This document shows positions 8,178 to 17,956 of a DNA stretch of 64,000 nt, piece by piece. This DNA comes from Devosia oryziradicis (GTDB lineage: Bacteria > Pseudomonadota > Alphaproteobacteria > Rhizobiales > Devosiaceae). The position numbers and the translations under genes are program-made. The stretch covers positions 2,081,001-2,145,000 of the forward strand of contig NZ_CP068047.1 of NCBI RefSeq assembly GCF_016698645.1, written 5' to 3'. The number at the start of each line of letters is the position of its first letter. The stretch's first letter is position 1. Below the pieces are notes generated by a model. That model worked only from the letters and a program-made list of their open reading frames with translations. It made no database searches and was not told the origin of the DNA.

Positions 8178-10160
8178 ATGACGATCAAGGTGACGTTCCC
8201 CGACGGTGCAGCTCGCGACTATGCGCGTGGCACCACCGGGACCACCGTGGTCGAAGGCATCTCCAAGAGCCTGGCCAAGAAGACGGTCGCGATGCGCTGG
8301 AACGGCGTGTTGTCGGACCTGTCTGACCCGCTGGAAGAAGACGGCAAGATCGAGTTCGTGACGCGCGACAGCGGGTCCAAGGATGTGCTGGAGCTGATCC
8401 GGCACGATGCTGCGCACGTGCTTGCCGAGGCGGTGCAGGAGCTGTGGCCCGGTACGCAAGTGACGATCGGTCCGGTCATCGAGAACGGCTTCTATTACGA
8501 CTTCAAGCGGGACGAGCCGTTCTCGGAAGAGGATTTCCCGGCCATCGAGAAGAAGATGGCCGAAATCATCGACCGCGGCGCGGCCTTCACCAAGGAAGTG
8601 TGGACGCGCGACCAGGCCAAGGCCTTCTTCAACGCGCGCGGCGAGAACTTCAAGGTCGAACTGGTCGACGCCATTCCGGCTGACCAGTCGCTCAAGATGT
8701 ACAAGCAGGGCCAGTGGATCGACCTCTGCCGTGGCCCGCATATGCGCACGGTCAAGGATGTCGGCATGGCGTTCAAGCTGACCAAGGTGGCCGGCGCCTA
8801 TTGGCGTGGCGACAGCAACAACCCGGTGCTGAGCCGCATCTACGGCACGGCCTTTGCGAGCAAGGAAGAGCTCGACGCCTACCTCCACATGATGGAAGAG
8901 GCGGAGAAGCGCGACCATCGCAAGATCGGCCAGGAGATGGACCTCTATCACTTCCAGCCGGAAGCGCAGGGGTCGGTGTTCTGGCACCCCAAGGGCTATG
9001 TGTTGTACAACCAGATGGAGGCCTATATCCGCCGCCGTCTGAATGGCTCAGGCTACGTCGAAGTAAAGACGCCTCAACTGATGAGCAGCAAGTTCTGGGA
9101 GGCCTCCGGCCACTGGGGCAAATATCGCGAAAACATGTTCGTGGTGCCGGACGAAGTGCCGGGTACTGAGGAAGACGGACCGGTGCTGTCAGGCAAGGGT
9201 GATCTGATGGCACTCAAGCCGATGAACTGCCCGGCGCATATCCAGATCTTCAACCAGGGCATCAAAAGCTACCGCGATCTGCCTCTGCGCATGGCGGAAT
9301 TCGGCTGCTGCCACCGCAACGAGGCGCATGGTGCCCTGCACGGGCTGATGCGCGTTCGGCAGATGACGCAGGACGATGCCCACATCTTCTGCCGCGAAGA
9401 CCAGATCCAGAGCGAGACCGAACATTTCGTGCATCTGCTCTATTCGGTCTATGGCCACATGGGCTTCGACAATGTCGTCATCAAGCTCGCGACGCGGCCG
9501 GAGAAGTTCGGCGGCACCATCGAGCGTTGGGACGCAGCCGAGAAGGCGCTGGGCGATGCCCTGCGCGCGACGGGCTACGACTTCGAGATCGCCGAAGGCG
9601 AGGGCGCCTTCTATGCGCCCAAGCTCGAATTCCACCTCAAGGACGCCATTGGGCGCTCCTGGCAGGTGGGCACGCTGCAGCTCGACTATGTGCTGCCGGA
9701 ACGTCTGGATGCGACCTATGTCGCCGAGGACGGTTCGCGCCAGTACGCGGTGATGCTGCATCGGGCGATCCTGGGTTCGCTCGAACGCTTCATCGGCATG
9801 ATGATCGAGAATTATGCCGGCAAGATGCCAATGTGGCTGGCCCCGACCCAGGTCGTGGTCGCCACCATCGTGTCGGAAGCGGATGACTATGCGACCAAGC
9901 TGGTGAACCAGCTTAAGGCCGCCGGCATCCGGGCCGAACTCGATGTGCGCAACGAGAAGATCAACTACAAGGTGCGCGAGCACTCGGTGGGCAAGGTGCC
10001 GCTGATGTTCGTGGTGGGCAAGCGCGAGGCCGAGGAGGGCACCGTTTCGGTGCGTCGCCTTGGCAGCGAAGGCCAGAAGGTCGAGCCGTTCATGGATGCC
10101 CTGGTGGCACTGATGGCCGAAGCGACCGCGCCCGATCTCAAGGCGGCAAAGGCAGCCTGA
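8178..10160 (+). CDS. thrS: threonine-tRNA ligase
   Basis: 660 residues from ATG at 8178, with TGGAG 7 nt upstream. Order: TGS domain (1-65), SAD editing domain (about 70-240), class II catalytic core (about 250-540), anticodon-binding domain to the end. The zinc ligands are visible as Cys in [10 protein letters not shown], His in DDAHIFC and His in VMLHRAIL. Class II motif 2 lies around [15 protein letters not shown]. Full length and intact. No T-box or other leader control is seen. Confidence 0.98.
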   Translation: MTIKVTFPDGAARDYARGTTGTTVVEGISKSLAKKTVAMRWNGVLSDLSDPLEEDGKIEFVTRDSGSKDVLELIRHDAAHVLAEAVQELWPGTQVTIGPVIENGFYYDFKRDEPFSEEDFPAIEKKMAEIIDRGAAFTKEVWTRDQAKAFFNARGENFKVELVDAIPADQSLKMYKQGQWIDLCRGPHMRTVKDVGMAFKLTKVAGAYWRGDSNNPVLSRIYGTAFASKEELDAYLHMMEEAEKRDHRKIGQEMDLYHFQPEAQGSVFWHPKGYVLYNQMEAYIRRRLNGSGYVEVKTPQLMSSKFWEASGHWGKYRENMFVVPDEVPGTEEDGPVLSGKGDLMALKPMNCPAHIQIFNQGIKSYRDLPLRMAEFGCCHRNEAHGALHGLMRVRQMTQDDAHIFCREDQIQSETEHFVHLLYSVYGHMGFDNVVIKLATRPEKFGGTIERWDAAEKALGDALRATGYDFEIAEGEGAFYAPKLEFHLKDAIGRSWQVGTLQLDYVLPERLDATYVAEDGSRQYAVMLHRAILGSLERFIGMMIENYAGKMPMWLAPTQVVVATIVSEADDYATKLVNQLKAAGIRAELDVRNEKINYKVREHSVGKVPLMFVVGKREAEEGTVSVRRLGSEGQKVEPFMDALVALMAEATAPDLKAAKAA

Positions 10161-10390
10161 TGCCACAGCGGCCATCCAACCGCGAGATCAAGGCCCTAAC
10201 GCATCTCGGCGAAGAGAATGCGTTGGGGCCCGGCGACTTCAAGGATATCGGCGAAAAGGTCTTCGCCGGCATGCTGAAGAAGGGCTGGGTTGTCGAAGCC
10301 GAGGGGTTGCCCGGCAAGTACCGGGCAACCATCAAGGGACTGACGATCCACGAGGGTGAGATCATCTTCGCGGGTCGGTATCGAAACTAA
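10160..10390 (+). CDS. small hypothetical protein downstream of thrS
   Basis: 76 residues. The ATG overlaps the thrS stop (TGATG), so it is coupled to thrS. The sequence is compact and mixed (NREIKALTHLGEENALG, then KGWVVEAEGLPGKYRATIKG), with the look of a small winged or beta-rich cytosolic domain; AT content and codon use match thrS. I do not recognise the family. Confidence 0.65.
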   Translation: MPQRPSNREIKALTHLGEENALGPGDFKDIGEKVFAGMLKKGWVVEAEGLPGKYRATIKGLTIHEGEIIFAGRYRN

Positions 10391-10413
10391 GTGGCGAAGA
10401 AGAGACTTGGCGG

Positions 10414-10528
10414 ATACCCCCTCCTAACCTCCCCCTGATAGGGGGAGGAATCTGGCTGGTGGGTTGAGGTTGTGCCTCAAACTGGATCGGTTCCTCCCCC
10501 TTTTCAGGGGGAGGTTAGGAGGGGGTAT
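10414..10528. repeat. palindromic intergenic repeat (CCCCCTCCTAACCTCCCC type)
   Basis: A 25-bp arm (10414-10438) is repeated perfectly inverted at 10504-10528. Each arm also folds on its own with flanking bases (CCTCCCCC / GGGGGAGG), giving a cruciform-like set of hairpins. It lies between the small thrS-linked gene and arfB, only 12 bp before the arfB start. The pattern is that of a dispersed, multi-copy element. Confidence 0.75.
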
Positions 10529-10540
10529 TCTTTCTTCGCG

Positions 10541-10972
10541 ATGGCTGATCCAATCCAGATAACCCGCTCCATAGCCATCGATCCCTCAGAGATCGAGGAG
10601 ACCTTCGTGCGCGCGTCCGGGCCGGGCGGGCAGAATGTCAACAAGGTTTCGAGCGCGGTGCAATTGCGCTTCGACCTGGCCAATTCTCCGAGCATCCCAG
10701 AGGCAATGAAGCGCCGCGTGGCTGTGCTCGCGGGCAAGCGGTTGACCAAGGATGGCGTCATCGTCATCACCGCCAATTCGCATCGCGACCAGCCGATGAA
10801 CCGCGCCGATGCGCTCGAGCGGCTCGTCGGGCTCCTGGTCGAGGGTTCGCATGTGCCCAAGGCACGGGTGGCGACGCGGCCGACGCTGGCATCCAAGCGC
10901 CGGCGGCTGGAGGGCAAATCGATCCGCTCCGAGGTAAAGCGCTTGCGGAGCAGCCCGGCAGATTCCCAATAG
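10541..10972 (+). CDS. arfB: alternative ribosome-rescue factor / peptidyl-tRNA hydrolase ArfB
   Basis: 143 residues from ATG at 10541. The RF-1-like hydrolase motif GPGGQNVNK has GGQ at residues 29-31, and the C-terminal tail is highly basic (SKRRRLEGKS...EVKRLR), as needed to enter the empty mRNA channel. ArfB releases ribosomes stalled on truncated mRNA. A longer frame back to 10472 would translate the palindromic repeat, so it was rejected. No good ribosome site is present, perhaps because of the repeat. Confidence 0.93.
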   Translation: MADPIQITRSIAIDPSEIEETFVRASGPGGQNVNKVSSAVQLRFDLANSPSIPEAMKRRVAVLAGKRLTKDGVIVITANSHRDQPMNRADALERLVGLLVEGSHVPKARVATRPTLASKRRRLEGKSIRSEVKRLRSSPADSQ

Positions 10973-11003
10973 GCTGGGGCGGCGGCAGCAGGAGGCCCAG
11001 GAC

Positions 11004-12005
11004 GTGAAGATTTTTGTTACCGGGACGGCCGGCTTCATCGGATTTCACCTGGCCCGCCGCCTCCTGGCCGAAGGTCATGCGGTGACGGGTTACGACGGGG
11101 TCACCGAATACTATGACCCGGCGTTGAAGCAGGCCCGGTTGGCGCTGCTGACGAAAGAGTCCGGCTTTGTCGAAGTTCGGGCCATGCTGGAGGATGCCGA
11201 ACGCTTGCACGCGGCGGTGGCGGCGAGCGAAGCCGAGATCGTGGTGCACCTGGCCGCGCAGCCCGGCGTGCGCTACAGCCTCGAACATCCGCAGAGCTAT
11301 GTGCAGTCGAACGTGGTCGGCACGGCCAACCTGCTTGAGGCCGTGCGTCGCCACCCACCGCGCCACCTTATCTTTGCCTCGACCAGTTCGGTCTATGGCG
11401 GCAACAGCAAGCTGCCATTCGCCGAGGCTGACCGGACCGACGCGCCCATCTCCCTCTACGCCGCGACCAAGAAGGCGGGCGAAGCGATGGTGCATTCCTA
11501 TGCGCATCTGTTCGGGATCGCCTCGACCTGCCTGCGCTTCTTCACGGTCTATGGGCCCTGGGGGCGGCCGGATATGGCAGCGATCAAGTTTGCTCGCGCC
11601 ATTGTGGAGGGACGGCCGATCGACGTTTACGGGCACGGCGCAATGCGTCGCGACTTCACCTATGTGGATGACCTGGTCACTGTGATTAGGCGGCTCATGG
11701 AACTGCCGCCTGAGCGCGGGCGCCCGGTGGAAAATGACAATCTCTCCGCAGTAGCGCCATTTCGCAGCGTCAACATTGCTGGCGGCCGGCCCACAGAGCT
11801 GATGGATTTCATCGGGGCGATCGAGCGGGCTGCCGGGAGACCGGCGCAGATCAACCTCCTGCCGATGCAGCCCGGTGACGTCGTGGAAACGGCGTCCGAT
11901 ACGGCTCTCCTGCGCGCCCTGGTGGGCGAGCTTCCGGGGACCAGTGTAGAGGACGGCGTTGGTCGCTTCTTTTCCTGGTTCAAGACCTACTATGGGTATG
12001 CGTGA
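11004..12005 (+). CDS. NAD-dependent epimerase, UDP-glucuronate 4-epimerase type
   Basis: 333 residues from GTG at 11004 with GGAGG 8 nt upstream. Extended SDR: N-terminal TGTAGFIGFHLARRL nucleotide-binding motif and catalytic YAATK (YxxxK), preceded by STSSVYGGN. The stretches DGVTEYYDPALK and FTVYGPWGRPDMA are usual for UDP-glucuronate 4-epimerases. The likely product is UDP-galacturonate for surface polysaccharide. It is followed 1 bp later by the phosphomannomutase gene, so they are probably cotranscribed. Confidence 0.85.
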   Translation: MKIFVTGTAGFIGFHLARRLLAEGHAVTGYDGVTEYYDPALKQARLALLTKESGFVEVRAMLEDAERLHAAVAASEAEIVVHLAAQPGVRYSLEHPQSYVQSNVVGTANLLEAVRRHPPRHLIFASTSSVYGGNSKLPFAEADRTDAPISLYAATKKAGEAMVHSYAHLFGIASTCLRFFTVYGPWGRPDMAAIKFARAIVEGRPIDVYGHGAMRRDFTYVDDLVTVIRRLMELPPERGRPVENDNLSAVAPFRSVNIAGGRPTELMDFIGAIERAAGRPAQINLLPMQPGDVVETASDTALLRALVGELPGTSVEDGVGRFFSWFKTYYGYA

Positions 12006-12006
12006 A

Positions 12007-13398
12007 ATGGCGGATAGCAGTCTCAAGTTTGGAACCAGCGGCCTGCGTGGTCTGGCGGCGGAACTGCAGGGCCAGGCCGCACGTCGGTATACGGCGGCCT
12101 TCCTGCGCCATGCCGGTGCGGGATCCGGGCGGGTGTTTCTGGGCCAGGATTTTCGGGATTCCAGCCCGGCCATTGCCCGCGATTGTGCGGCCGCGATTGC
12201 AGCGGCGGGGCTCGAACCGGTGGACTGCGGCACCATTCCGACGCCGGCGCTGGCGCTGCATGCCATGGCTGCCGGGTGTGCTGCCATCATGGTGACGGGA
12301 AGCCACATTCCGGCCGATCGCAATGGGCTCAAGTTCTATTTGCCGAGCGGCGAGATCAGCAAGGCCGACGAGGCCGGCGTAGTGGCCGCCTTACGGGATG
12401 ATGAGGTGCCCGACCTTAGGGGCAGTGTTGCCAACGAGGCGGAGGCTGCCGCGGAGCGCTATTTTGCCCGCTTCGCCGACCTGTTGCCGGCGGGTGCCTT
12501 GACGGGATGGCGCATCGGCGTGTTCGAGCACTCGACGGTCGCCCGCGACCTGCTGGTGCGCATCCTTGTCCATTTTGGCGCCGATGTCGTCGGGCTTGAC
12601 CGGCGGGATGGCTTTGTGGCCGTGGACACAGAAGCCTTCGGCGATGCCATATTTGCGCCGATGGCGGGCTGGGTCACGCAGCACAAGCTGGATGCGATCG
12701 TGTCGGCCGACGGGGATGGCGATCGCCCGCTGCTGATGGACCGGAATGGCGATTTCGTTCGTGGGGACGTGCTGGGCCTGCTAGCGGCGCAGAGCCTGGG
12801 CGCGGATAGCGTGGTAACGCCGGTCACCTCGAACTCGGCGATCGAACGGACCGGGTTTTTCCGCAACGTGGTGCGGACCAGGGTCGGCTCACCCTATGTG
12901 GTTGAGGCAATGGCGGGGGCCAGCGGGGCGGTTGTCGGCTTCGAGGCCAATGGCGGCACATTCGTCGGCGAGGGCGTGCGGGTTGGTGGGCAGGCGCTGC
13001 CACCGCTGGCAACGCGGGATGCGGTGCTGCCGATTCTCTGCGTGCTGGGTCTGGCGGCGCAGCAGGGCAAGGCTGTCGACGAGCTTGTTGCGTCCCTGCC
13101 GCTGCAATACGCCCTCGCTGATCGGCTACAGAATGTGCCGAGCGAAAGGAGCGCGGATTTCCTCGACCGGCTCCGCGAGGACGAAGACTACGCGCGGCGG
13201 CTGTTTGCGCCGCATGGCATTGCCAGCCTGTCGGACATCGATGGTCTGCAATTTCGCACTGCGTCCGGCGACATGGTGCATTTCCGGGCATCCGGCAACG
13301 CGCCGGAATTGCGCTGCTATGTCGAGGGCAGCACGCCCGCGATTGCCCGGGAATTGCTGGCCTGGGGCATGAACGTCGCGGCGAAAGAGGTCAGCTAG
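12007..13398 (+). CDS. phosphomannomutase / phosphoglucomutase
   Basis: 463 residues from ATG at 12007, just after the epimerase stop. Alpha-D-phosphohexomutase features are all present: the phosphoserine Ser99 in TGSHIP, then NGLKFY; the metal loop DGDGDR (235-240); the sugar-binding EANGG; and a C-terminal phosphate loop FRASGNAPELR. It should interconvert mannose-6-P and mannose-1-P. With manC at 20.4 kb it would supply GDP-mannose. Confidence 0.9.
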   Translation: MADSSLKFGTSGLRGLAAELQGQAARRYTAAFLRHAGAGSGRVFLGQDFRDSSPAIARDCAAAIAAAGLEPVDCGTIPTPALALHAMAAGCAAIMVTGSHIPADRNGLKFYLPSGEISKADEAGVVAALRDDEVPDLRGSVANEAEAAAERYFARFADLLPAGALTGWRIGVFEHSTVARDLLVRILVHFGADVVGLDRRDGFVAVDTEAFGDAIFAPMAGWVTQHKLDAIVSADGDGDRPLLMDRNGDFVRGDVLGLLAAQSLGADSVVTPVTSNSAIERTGFFRNVVRTRVGSPYVVEAMAGASGAVVGFEANGGTFVGEGVRVGGQALPPLATRDAVLPILCVLGLAAQQGKAVDELVASLPLQYALADRLQNVPSERSADFLDRLREDEDYARRLFAPHGIASLSDIDGLQFRTASGDMVHFRASGNAPELRCYVEGSTPAIARELLAWGMNVAAKEVS

Positions 13399-13431
13399 CA
13401 CCGGCGCCGAGCCGACAAAGCCGGCACGAAG

Positions 13432-13457
13432 AAAGGGCCGCTGGGGAGCGGCCCTTT
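13432..13457. terminator. bidirectional terminator between convergent genes
   Basis: An 11-bp GC-rich stem (AAAGGGCCGCT / AGCGGCCCTTT) closes a GGGG loop, with T-rich bases on both sides. It lies between the stops of the phosphomannomutase gene (13398) and the convergent secreted-protein gene (13462). Confidence 0.8.
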
Positions 13458-13461
13458 GTTG

Positions 13462-15264
13462 TTACTTCGCAGTGGCGTCGATGTTGACCTTGCCGATGAG
13501 GACCGTGGGGTCCTGCTCGGCGGCCATGAAGTCCATCATGCCCAGGCCCGGCGGTTCCTTGGCCGTCATTTCGATGGTCAGGTACTTCGCCTTGCCGCTG
13601 ACGAAGGCATTGAGTGCGGCACCGACCTTCTGGGCTTCTGCCGCGCCAGCCAGGAGGCCGACCATTGTGCCCTCGGCGAGGCCGGCAAAGACCGGCCGCA
13701 TCGTGGCGGGATCGGAGCCCTGTTCGGCCGCGACGCTGGCGAGGATGATGTCCGAGAGACCATCATCGGTCACGTCGAGCTTGAGCTGGCTGATGGCTAC
13801 GCCCATGCTGGCCATCAGCGCCACCTCCTCATCGAGGCCGAAGATTTCCTTGGTCGCATTGGCAATGGTGCCTGCCAGCTTGATGGTCGCCAGGTTCGCG
13901 CCGGTGACCGACACTTCGTCGACGGAAATTGTCTCGTCGGCCTCATTCCAGGAGGCGTCGATAGTGAAGCCGGCATCGATGTTGGTGACGCCCAAGGCAA
14001 TCAGCTGCTGAAGTTGCGGATCGTCGCTGTTCTCCGGCAGGTCGACGAGGATGTTGCTGGCAGAGGTGAGGATGTCGGTCGGGATGCCGTTGAGATAGTC
14101 GCCCAGCGTCAGGTCAAATGAGCCGACGCTGGCCTTGATGCGCTCTCCTTCGGCCTCCGGATCGGGCACGTCCACAGCCACATCGCTGAAGGAGAAGCCG
14201 GCAAAGGCCGGTATGAGGGCGCGGGCATTTTCAGTAAGCCAGGCTTCGTCGATCGCTTCGGGAGCGCCTTCGATGGCGGCGATCGGTGCCGAAAGGTCCA
14301 TCTCCTTGAAGGTCATGTTGCCCACCTGAACCGAGCCGTCGCCGTCGACTTCGATATCGAGGCCATCAAGCGAGATGGAGGGGTAGATGCCGGGCCGCAT
14401 GCCTTCCATCGACATGCCGGCCACCGAGAATGTCACGTTGCTGCCCTCGTCATCGACGCCCGAGCAGTCGAAGCCGCCGAATTTGGCCGGCGAGGACTCA
14501 AAGGCGGTAAAGAGATCCACATACATGCGCAGCGCCTTGCCCAGCACTTCGGGAGAGGGCTGCTCGTCCTCCGCCGCTTCCAGTTGCTCAGCCAGGGCCA
14601 TGATCTCGGCAAAGGAGTATTTGAACGGTCGCGCCTTGAACTGGGCGGCCGTCACCGCGCCCATGGTGCAGCTCACCTCGGGCGCCTCGAAGGTGCCACC
14701 CTCGAAGTTGAAGTCGGTGTAGATGGTTTGCAATTCGGTCTGGCCATTGTCCACCAGGCCGTACATGCCCAGCACACCGCCGATATTGAGGCTGGAGGCG
14801 GAGAGAGCGCCGAAGTCGGCGCTGCCGTTGTCGCCGGCATCGGCGGTCATTCCAGCCATGGTGACAGTGGCGGCAACGCCGTCGGTGACGTCGGTCAAGA
14901 CCAGGTCGTTAAAGGTCACGGTCGCCTCGGTGACCTCGCCGTCGACGGTGGTTTTGGTAGCCATCGTGATTTCGGGGATGGTGATGCTGGTCGCGGTCAG
15001 GCCGGCCAGCGCCTCGGCATTGTCGACCACGTTGCCGCTGAAGATGGAGCGCAGCGTTTCGTCATCGACATTGGAGTCGACGGCCTCGATGGTGGGGATG
15101 TCGACGTTGACTTCGGAGGTGAGTGCGGTGGTTTCGGCCGCTGGCGCGCCCTTGTTCTTGACCTTCTGCGCCCAGGCTGGCGCTGCCGGCAGGGCGACGC
15201 TCATGAGGCAGGCGGTGGCGATAATGCCCAGGCGCTGCCGGGTCGTGGTTTTGAACGGCGTCAT
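13462..15264 (-). CDS. large secreted protein of unknown function
   Basis: 600 residues from ATG at 15264 with GGGAGAAC upstream; an upstream in-frame start at 15336 lacks a ribosome site. Signal peptide with cleavage near APAWAQ. The mature protein is acidic, Ala/Asp/Ser-rich and appears beta-rich and repetitive, with recurring short units ending in NMTF, DISL or SSFDLTLGDY and many T-I/V alternations. There is one Cys pair (EVSCTMGA, FDCSGV). No catalytic motif is recognised. The repeated beta pattern would suit a periplasmic or outer-membrane-associated scaffold, but this is inference. Confidence 0.8.
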   Translation of the reverse strand: MTPFKTTTRQRLGIIATACLMSVALPAAPAWAQKVKNKGAPAAETTALTSEVNVDIPTIEAVDSNVDDETLRSIFSGNVVDNAEALAGLTATSITIPEITMATKTTVDGEVTEATVTFNDLVLTDVTDGVAATVTMAGMTADAGDNGSADFGALSASSLNIGGVLGMYGLVDNGQTELQTIYTDFNFEGGTFEAPEVSCTMGAVTAAQFKARPFKYSFAEIMALAEQLEAAEDEQPSPEVLGKALRMYVDLFTAFESSPAKFGGFDCSGVDDEGSNVTFSVAGMSMEGMRPGIYPSISLDGLDIEVDGDGSVQVGNMTFKEMDLSAPIAAIEGAPEAIDEAWLTENARALIPAFAGFSFSDVAVDVPDPEAEGERIKASVGSFDLTLGDYLNGIPTDILTSASNILVDLPENSDDPQLQQLIALGVTNIDAGFTIDASWNEADETISVDEVSVTGANLATIKLAGTIANATKEIFGLDEEVALMASMGVAISQLKLDVTDDGLSDIILASVAAEQGSDPATMRPVFAGLAEGTMVGLLAGAAEAQKVGAALNAFVSGKAKYLTIEMTAKEPPGLGMMDFMAAEQDPTVLIGKVNIDATAK

Positions 15265-15410
15265 CGTGTTCTCCCGCTTTGACGTGGCGGCAATCTGCGG
15301 CATCGCAAGCCATGCTTCAATAGGCAAACGCGCCAAGCGATCACGCTTGTCAGCCGGGGCGGCGCAAGCAATATTGCCGAGCGATCATTCCAGCCGAGGG
15401 CCGAGATATT

Positions 15411-16190
15411 GTGTGGTTTGCCAGCCTAGCCAGGTGCCTGCCGTCGCTAGCCATTGTCTTGATGCTTGGGCAGGGTGCCTTTGCCCAGGGGGCGGCGACG
15501 AGCGCAGCCAAGCTGGGTGCACCGGCCGTCGGCGCACCATCGCGGCCGCAGCCTGACCCCGGCACCCTCTTCAATTATGCCAATGCGGTGGGCAAGACCC
15601 AGCAGTTTGCCATTGTTGGCAGCACAGAGGGCACCATCTGGGGCGATGGAGTTTACACCAGCGACTCCGTGCTTTCGGTTGCCGCTGTCCATGCCGGGCT
15701 GCTTGCGCCGGGCGAGAGCGGCGTGGTTACGGTCGAGATGCTCGAAGGACCGGCGTCCTACGAAGGGACCGACCGCAACGGCGTTGTCAGCCGCAGTTAT
15801 GGCGAGTGGGACGTCGCCTATCGCTTTACGGGAGTCGCGGAGGTTAGTGGTGGTGTGGTACTGGCCGACCCGGGCGACCTGTCCGGCTATCGTGGTCAGG
15901 ACGGGGCCATTCTGACTTTTGATGTCACTGGAGACGCAAGCGGCGCCGTATGGGGCGACGAGATCTATACCGACGATTCCAGGCTTGCCGCCGCTGCAGT
16001 TCATGCCGGGATACTGCAGCCCGGTCAGACGGGGCTGGTCCGCGTCGAGATCCTGCCCGGGCGGGAGCAGTACGATGGCAGCGAGCAGAACGGGGTCGTC
16101 TCCGGCTCCTACGCCGCCTGGGGCGGAAGCTTCCGTATCCTGCCGCTGGACCTCAAGACATCCAGCAAACTTTCCAACCTAGGTCAGTAG
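15411..16190 (+). CDS. secreted protein with two LCCL domains
   Basis: 259 residues from GTG at 15411 (GAGGG 10 nt upstream) with a signal peptide ending near GAFAQG. Two LCCL-type repeats follow, about residues 66-139 and 166-243. Both show the pattern xxGxxWGDxxYTxDSxLxxAAVHAG, then VxxExLxGxxxYxGxxxNGVVSxSYxxW. LCCL domains occur in secreted proteins and are thought to bind ligands such as glycans or lipids; bacterial ones are uncharacterised. Its end overlaps the end of the convergent gene by 7 bp. Confidence 0.85.
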   Translation: MWFASLARCLPSLAIVLMLGQGAFAQGAATSAAKLGAPAVGAPSRPQPDPGTLFNYANAVGKTQQFAIVGSTEGTIWGDGVYTSDSVLSVAAVHAGLLAPGESGVVTVEMLEGPASYEGTDRNGVVSRSYGEWDVAYRFTGVAEVSGGVVLADPGDLSGYRGQDGAILTFDVTGDASGAVWGDEIYTDDSRLAAAAVHAGILQPGQTGLVRVEILPGREQYDGSEQNGVVSGSYAAWGGSFRILPLDLKTSSKLSNLGQ

Positions 16191-17167
16191 ACAGTCGTCA
16201 GCACTTCGATTTCGCGCGGTGAGCCGGGTTGGACCTGGAACTCCCGGCTGAACACCTTTTCACCCTGCTTGGCGAGGACGAGATATTCGCCCTCGGCCAG
16301 GACGGTGGATGGGAAGGCGCCGAGCTCCGAGAAGATCGTGGCGCCATCGGCGGTCTTTACGGTCCATTCGACGTCGGCGATGGCCTCGCCGCCCGTTTCG
16401 GACACCAGTTTGAAGCCGACCTGGCTGGCGTGGTGGTAGAGCGTGGCATCGGTCAACTGACCCGCCTCGACGCGAAGGTCGGCGCGCACCACTGCGTTCA
16501 CCGAGCCGAAATAAGACACGATGTGGTAGGTGCCGGCATTGAGCGTAACGATGTCGTTGGGCGCCAGGCCCTCGGCAACCATGGCGCGGTCGTTTTCCTC
16601 GCCCGCAGTGAAGATGTCGAACTTCAGCAGGCCGACGGGAATGGGAATATCACCCGTCACCGCCGAATTGAGGCGGAGGGCGCCGGCTTCCAGGATGAAG
16701 GCTTTTTCATTAGGGCCGGGCACGACAGATAGCGGTTCGCTGGTCTGCGCCCGGCCATAGGCGACGTGCACGACATATTCGCCGGGGGGCAACTCGACTG
16801 TGGGCGTGCCCAGTTCGGATTTTGCCACCAGAGCCAGTTCGCCGCTTGCATCGGGTACCGTATCGAAAATGCGCCAGACCAGGCCGTCGGGGATCGGCGC
16901 GCCCTCCTGGGTAATGCGCGCACTCAGCGTTACCGGTTGCGGCGCTGCGGTCAGGGCGGTGATGGCATCCGTTGCAGGGGTGGCCGGCAAGGGCACTGCG
17001 GGCGAGGCAGGCGTCGGCGGCAGGCTATCGGGATCAGGGCGCGGGCGCGGCATGGGCGGCATTTCGGCCGCAGCCTCCTGCGCCATGACAAAAGTGGCTG
17101 CTGGAGACAATGCGGGAACCACCACGGCCAGCACAAGCAGCAGGGCAAGTATTGGTCGCAAACGCAT
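16184..17167 (-). CDS. secreted protein with carboxypeptidase-regulatory-like repeats
   Basis: 327 residues from ATG at 17167, with GGGAG upstream. Signal peptide (MRLRPILALLLVLAVVV) followed by a Pro-rich linker (MPPMPRPRPDPDSLPPTPASP) at about residues 35-70. Beyond this are three or four beta-sandwich-like units of similar plan (ELPPGEYVVHVAYG, LNAGTYHIVSYFG, LAEGEYLVLAKQG). The plan suggests envelope-facing Ig-like/CarboxypepD_reg-like modules. No enzyme motif. Function unknown. Confidence 0.78.
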   Translation of the reverse strand: MRLRPILALLLVLAVVVPALSPAATFVMAQEAAAEMPPMPRPRPDPDSLPPTPASPAVPLPATPATDAITALTAAPQPVTLSARITQEGAPIPDGLVWRIFDTVPDASGELALVAKSELGTPTVELPPGEYVVHVAYGRAQTSEPLSVVPGPNEKAFILEAGALRLNSAVTGDIPIPVGLLKFDIFTAGEENDRAMVAEGLAPNDIVTLNAGTYHIVSYFGSVNAVVRADLRVEAGQLTDATLYHHASQVGFKLVSETGGEAIADVEWTVKTADGATIFSELGAFPSTVLAEGEYLVLAKQGEKVFSREFQVQPGSPREIEVLTTVY

Positions 17168-17354
17168 CGGGTCTCCCGGCCGCCATGTCCCGCGGACTGA
17201 ATCAGTGCGCCTTGGTATGGCGCGATTAGGGAAAAGCTGTGTCACAGTGCTGGCGGGATGAAAACACCGATCTAGGCCACCCCTTCGATTTGTTCGCCCT
17301 TCTGGCGCCATCTCTCGCTTCGCGCTAGAGGTCGGCGCCCAAGGAGTCCTGCCC

Positions 17355-17939
17355 ATGTCTGCCAATGCCGCCCTGCGCGACTATCTGCTTTCCCGCCGCT
17401 CGGTCGGCATCGCGTTCCTGAAGGAGCCTGGGCCGGATGCTACCGAACTCGAGCAGATATTGACCATTGCCACCCGCGTTCCCGACCATGGCAAGATCAC
17501 GCCGTGGCGGCTAGTGCTGATCGAGGGTGAGGCCCGGCAACAGGCGGGCGAGCGGCTGGCACAGATTGCGGCCCGCAACAATCCTCAGATGGACGCAGCG
17601 AGCCTCGACATCGAGCGGCAGCGCTTTCTGCCGGCGCCGCTGACAATCGGGGTGATTTCTGCGCCCCAGCAGCATCCGAAGGTGCCCGAGTTCGAGCAGT
17701 TGCTGTCAGCGGGCAATGTCGCGTTCAACCTGCTCCACGCGGCCCATGCGCTGGGCTATGCAGCCTCGTGGGTGACGCGGTGGTATGCCTTCGATGCCGA
17801 GGCTGCCGCAATGCTCGGCGCGCGGTCCGGCGAGCGGTTCGTGGGTTTCGTGCATATCGGCACGCCGACAGCCACGATGGAAGACAGGCCGCGGCCGGCG
17901 CTTGCCGATGTCGTGACCCGCTGGGTGGCGCCGTCTTAA
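17355..17939 (+). CDS. nitroreductase family protein (YdjA-like)
   Basis: 194 residues from ATG at 17355, with AAGGAG upstream. Short NADPH nitroreductase of the YdjA type: SRRSVG near the N-terminus (FMN phosphate site), RVPDHGKITPWRLVLIEG, and ALGYAASWVTRWY further on. It should be an FMN-dependent dimer reducing nitro compounds or related electrophiles; the physiological substrate is unknown. Confidence 0.9.
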   Translation: MSANAALRDYLLSRRSVGIAFLKEPGPDATELEQILTIATRVPDHGKITPWRLVLIEGEARQQAGERLAQIAARNNPQMDAASLDIERQRFLPAPLTIGVISAPQQHPKVPEFEQLLSAGNVAFNLLHAAHALGYAASWVTRWYAFDAEAAAMLGARSGERFVGFVHIGTPTATMEDRPRPALADVVTRWVAPS

Positions 17940-17956
17940 CGTCTTGGTTGCATTGG

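Noticed and set aside
10472..10540. N-terminal extension of arfB by 23 codons
   Set aside because: It would translate the intergenic repeat; the ArfB family begins near the ATG at 10541.
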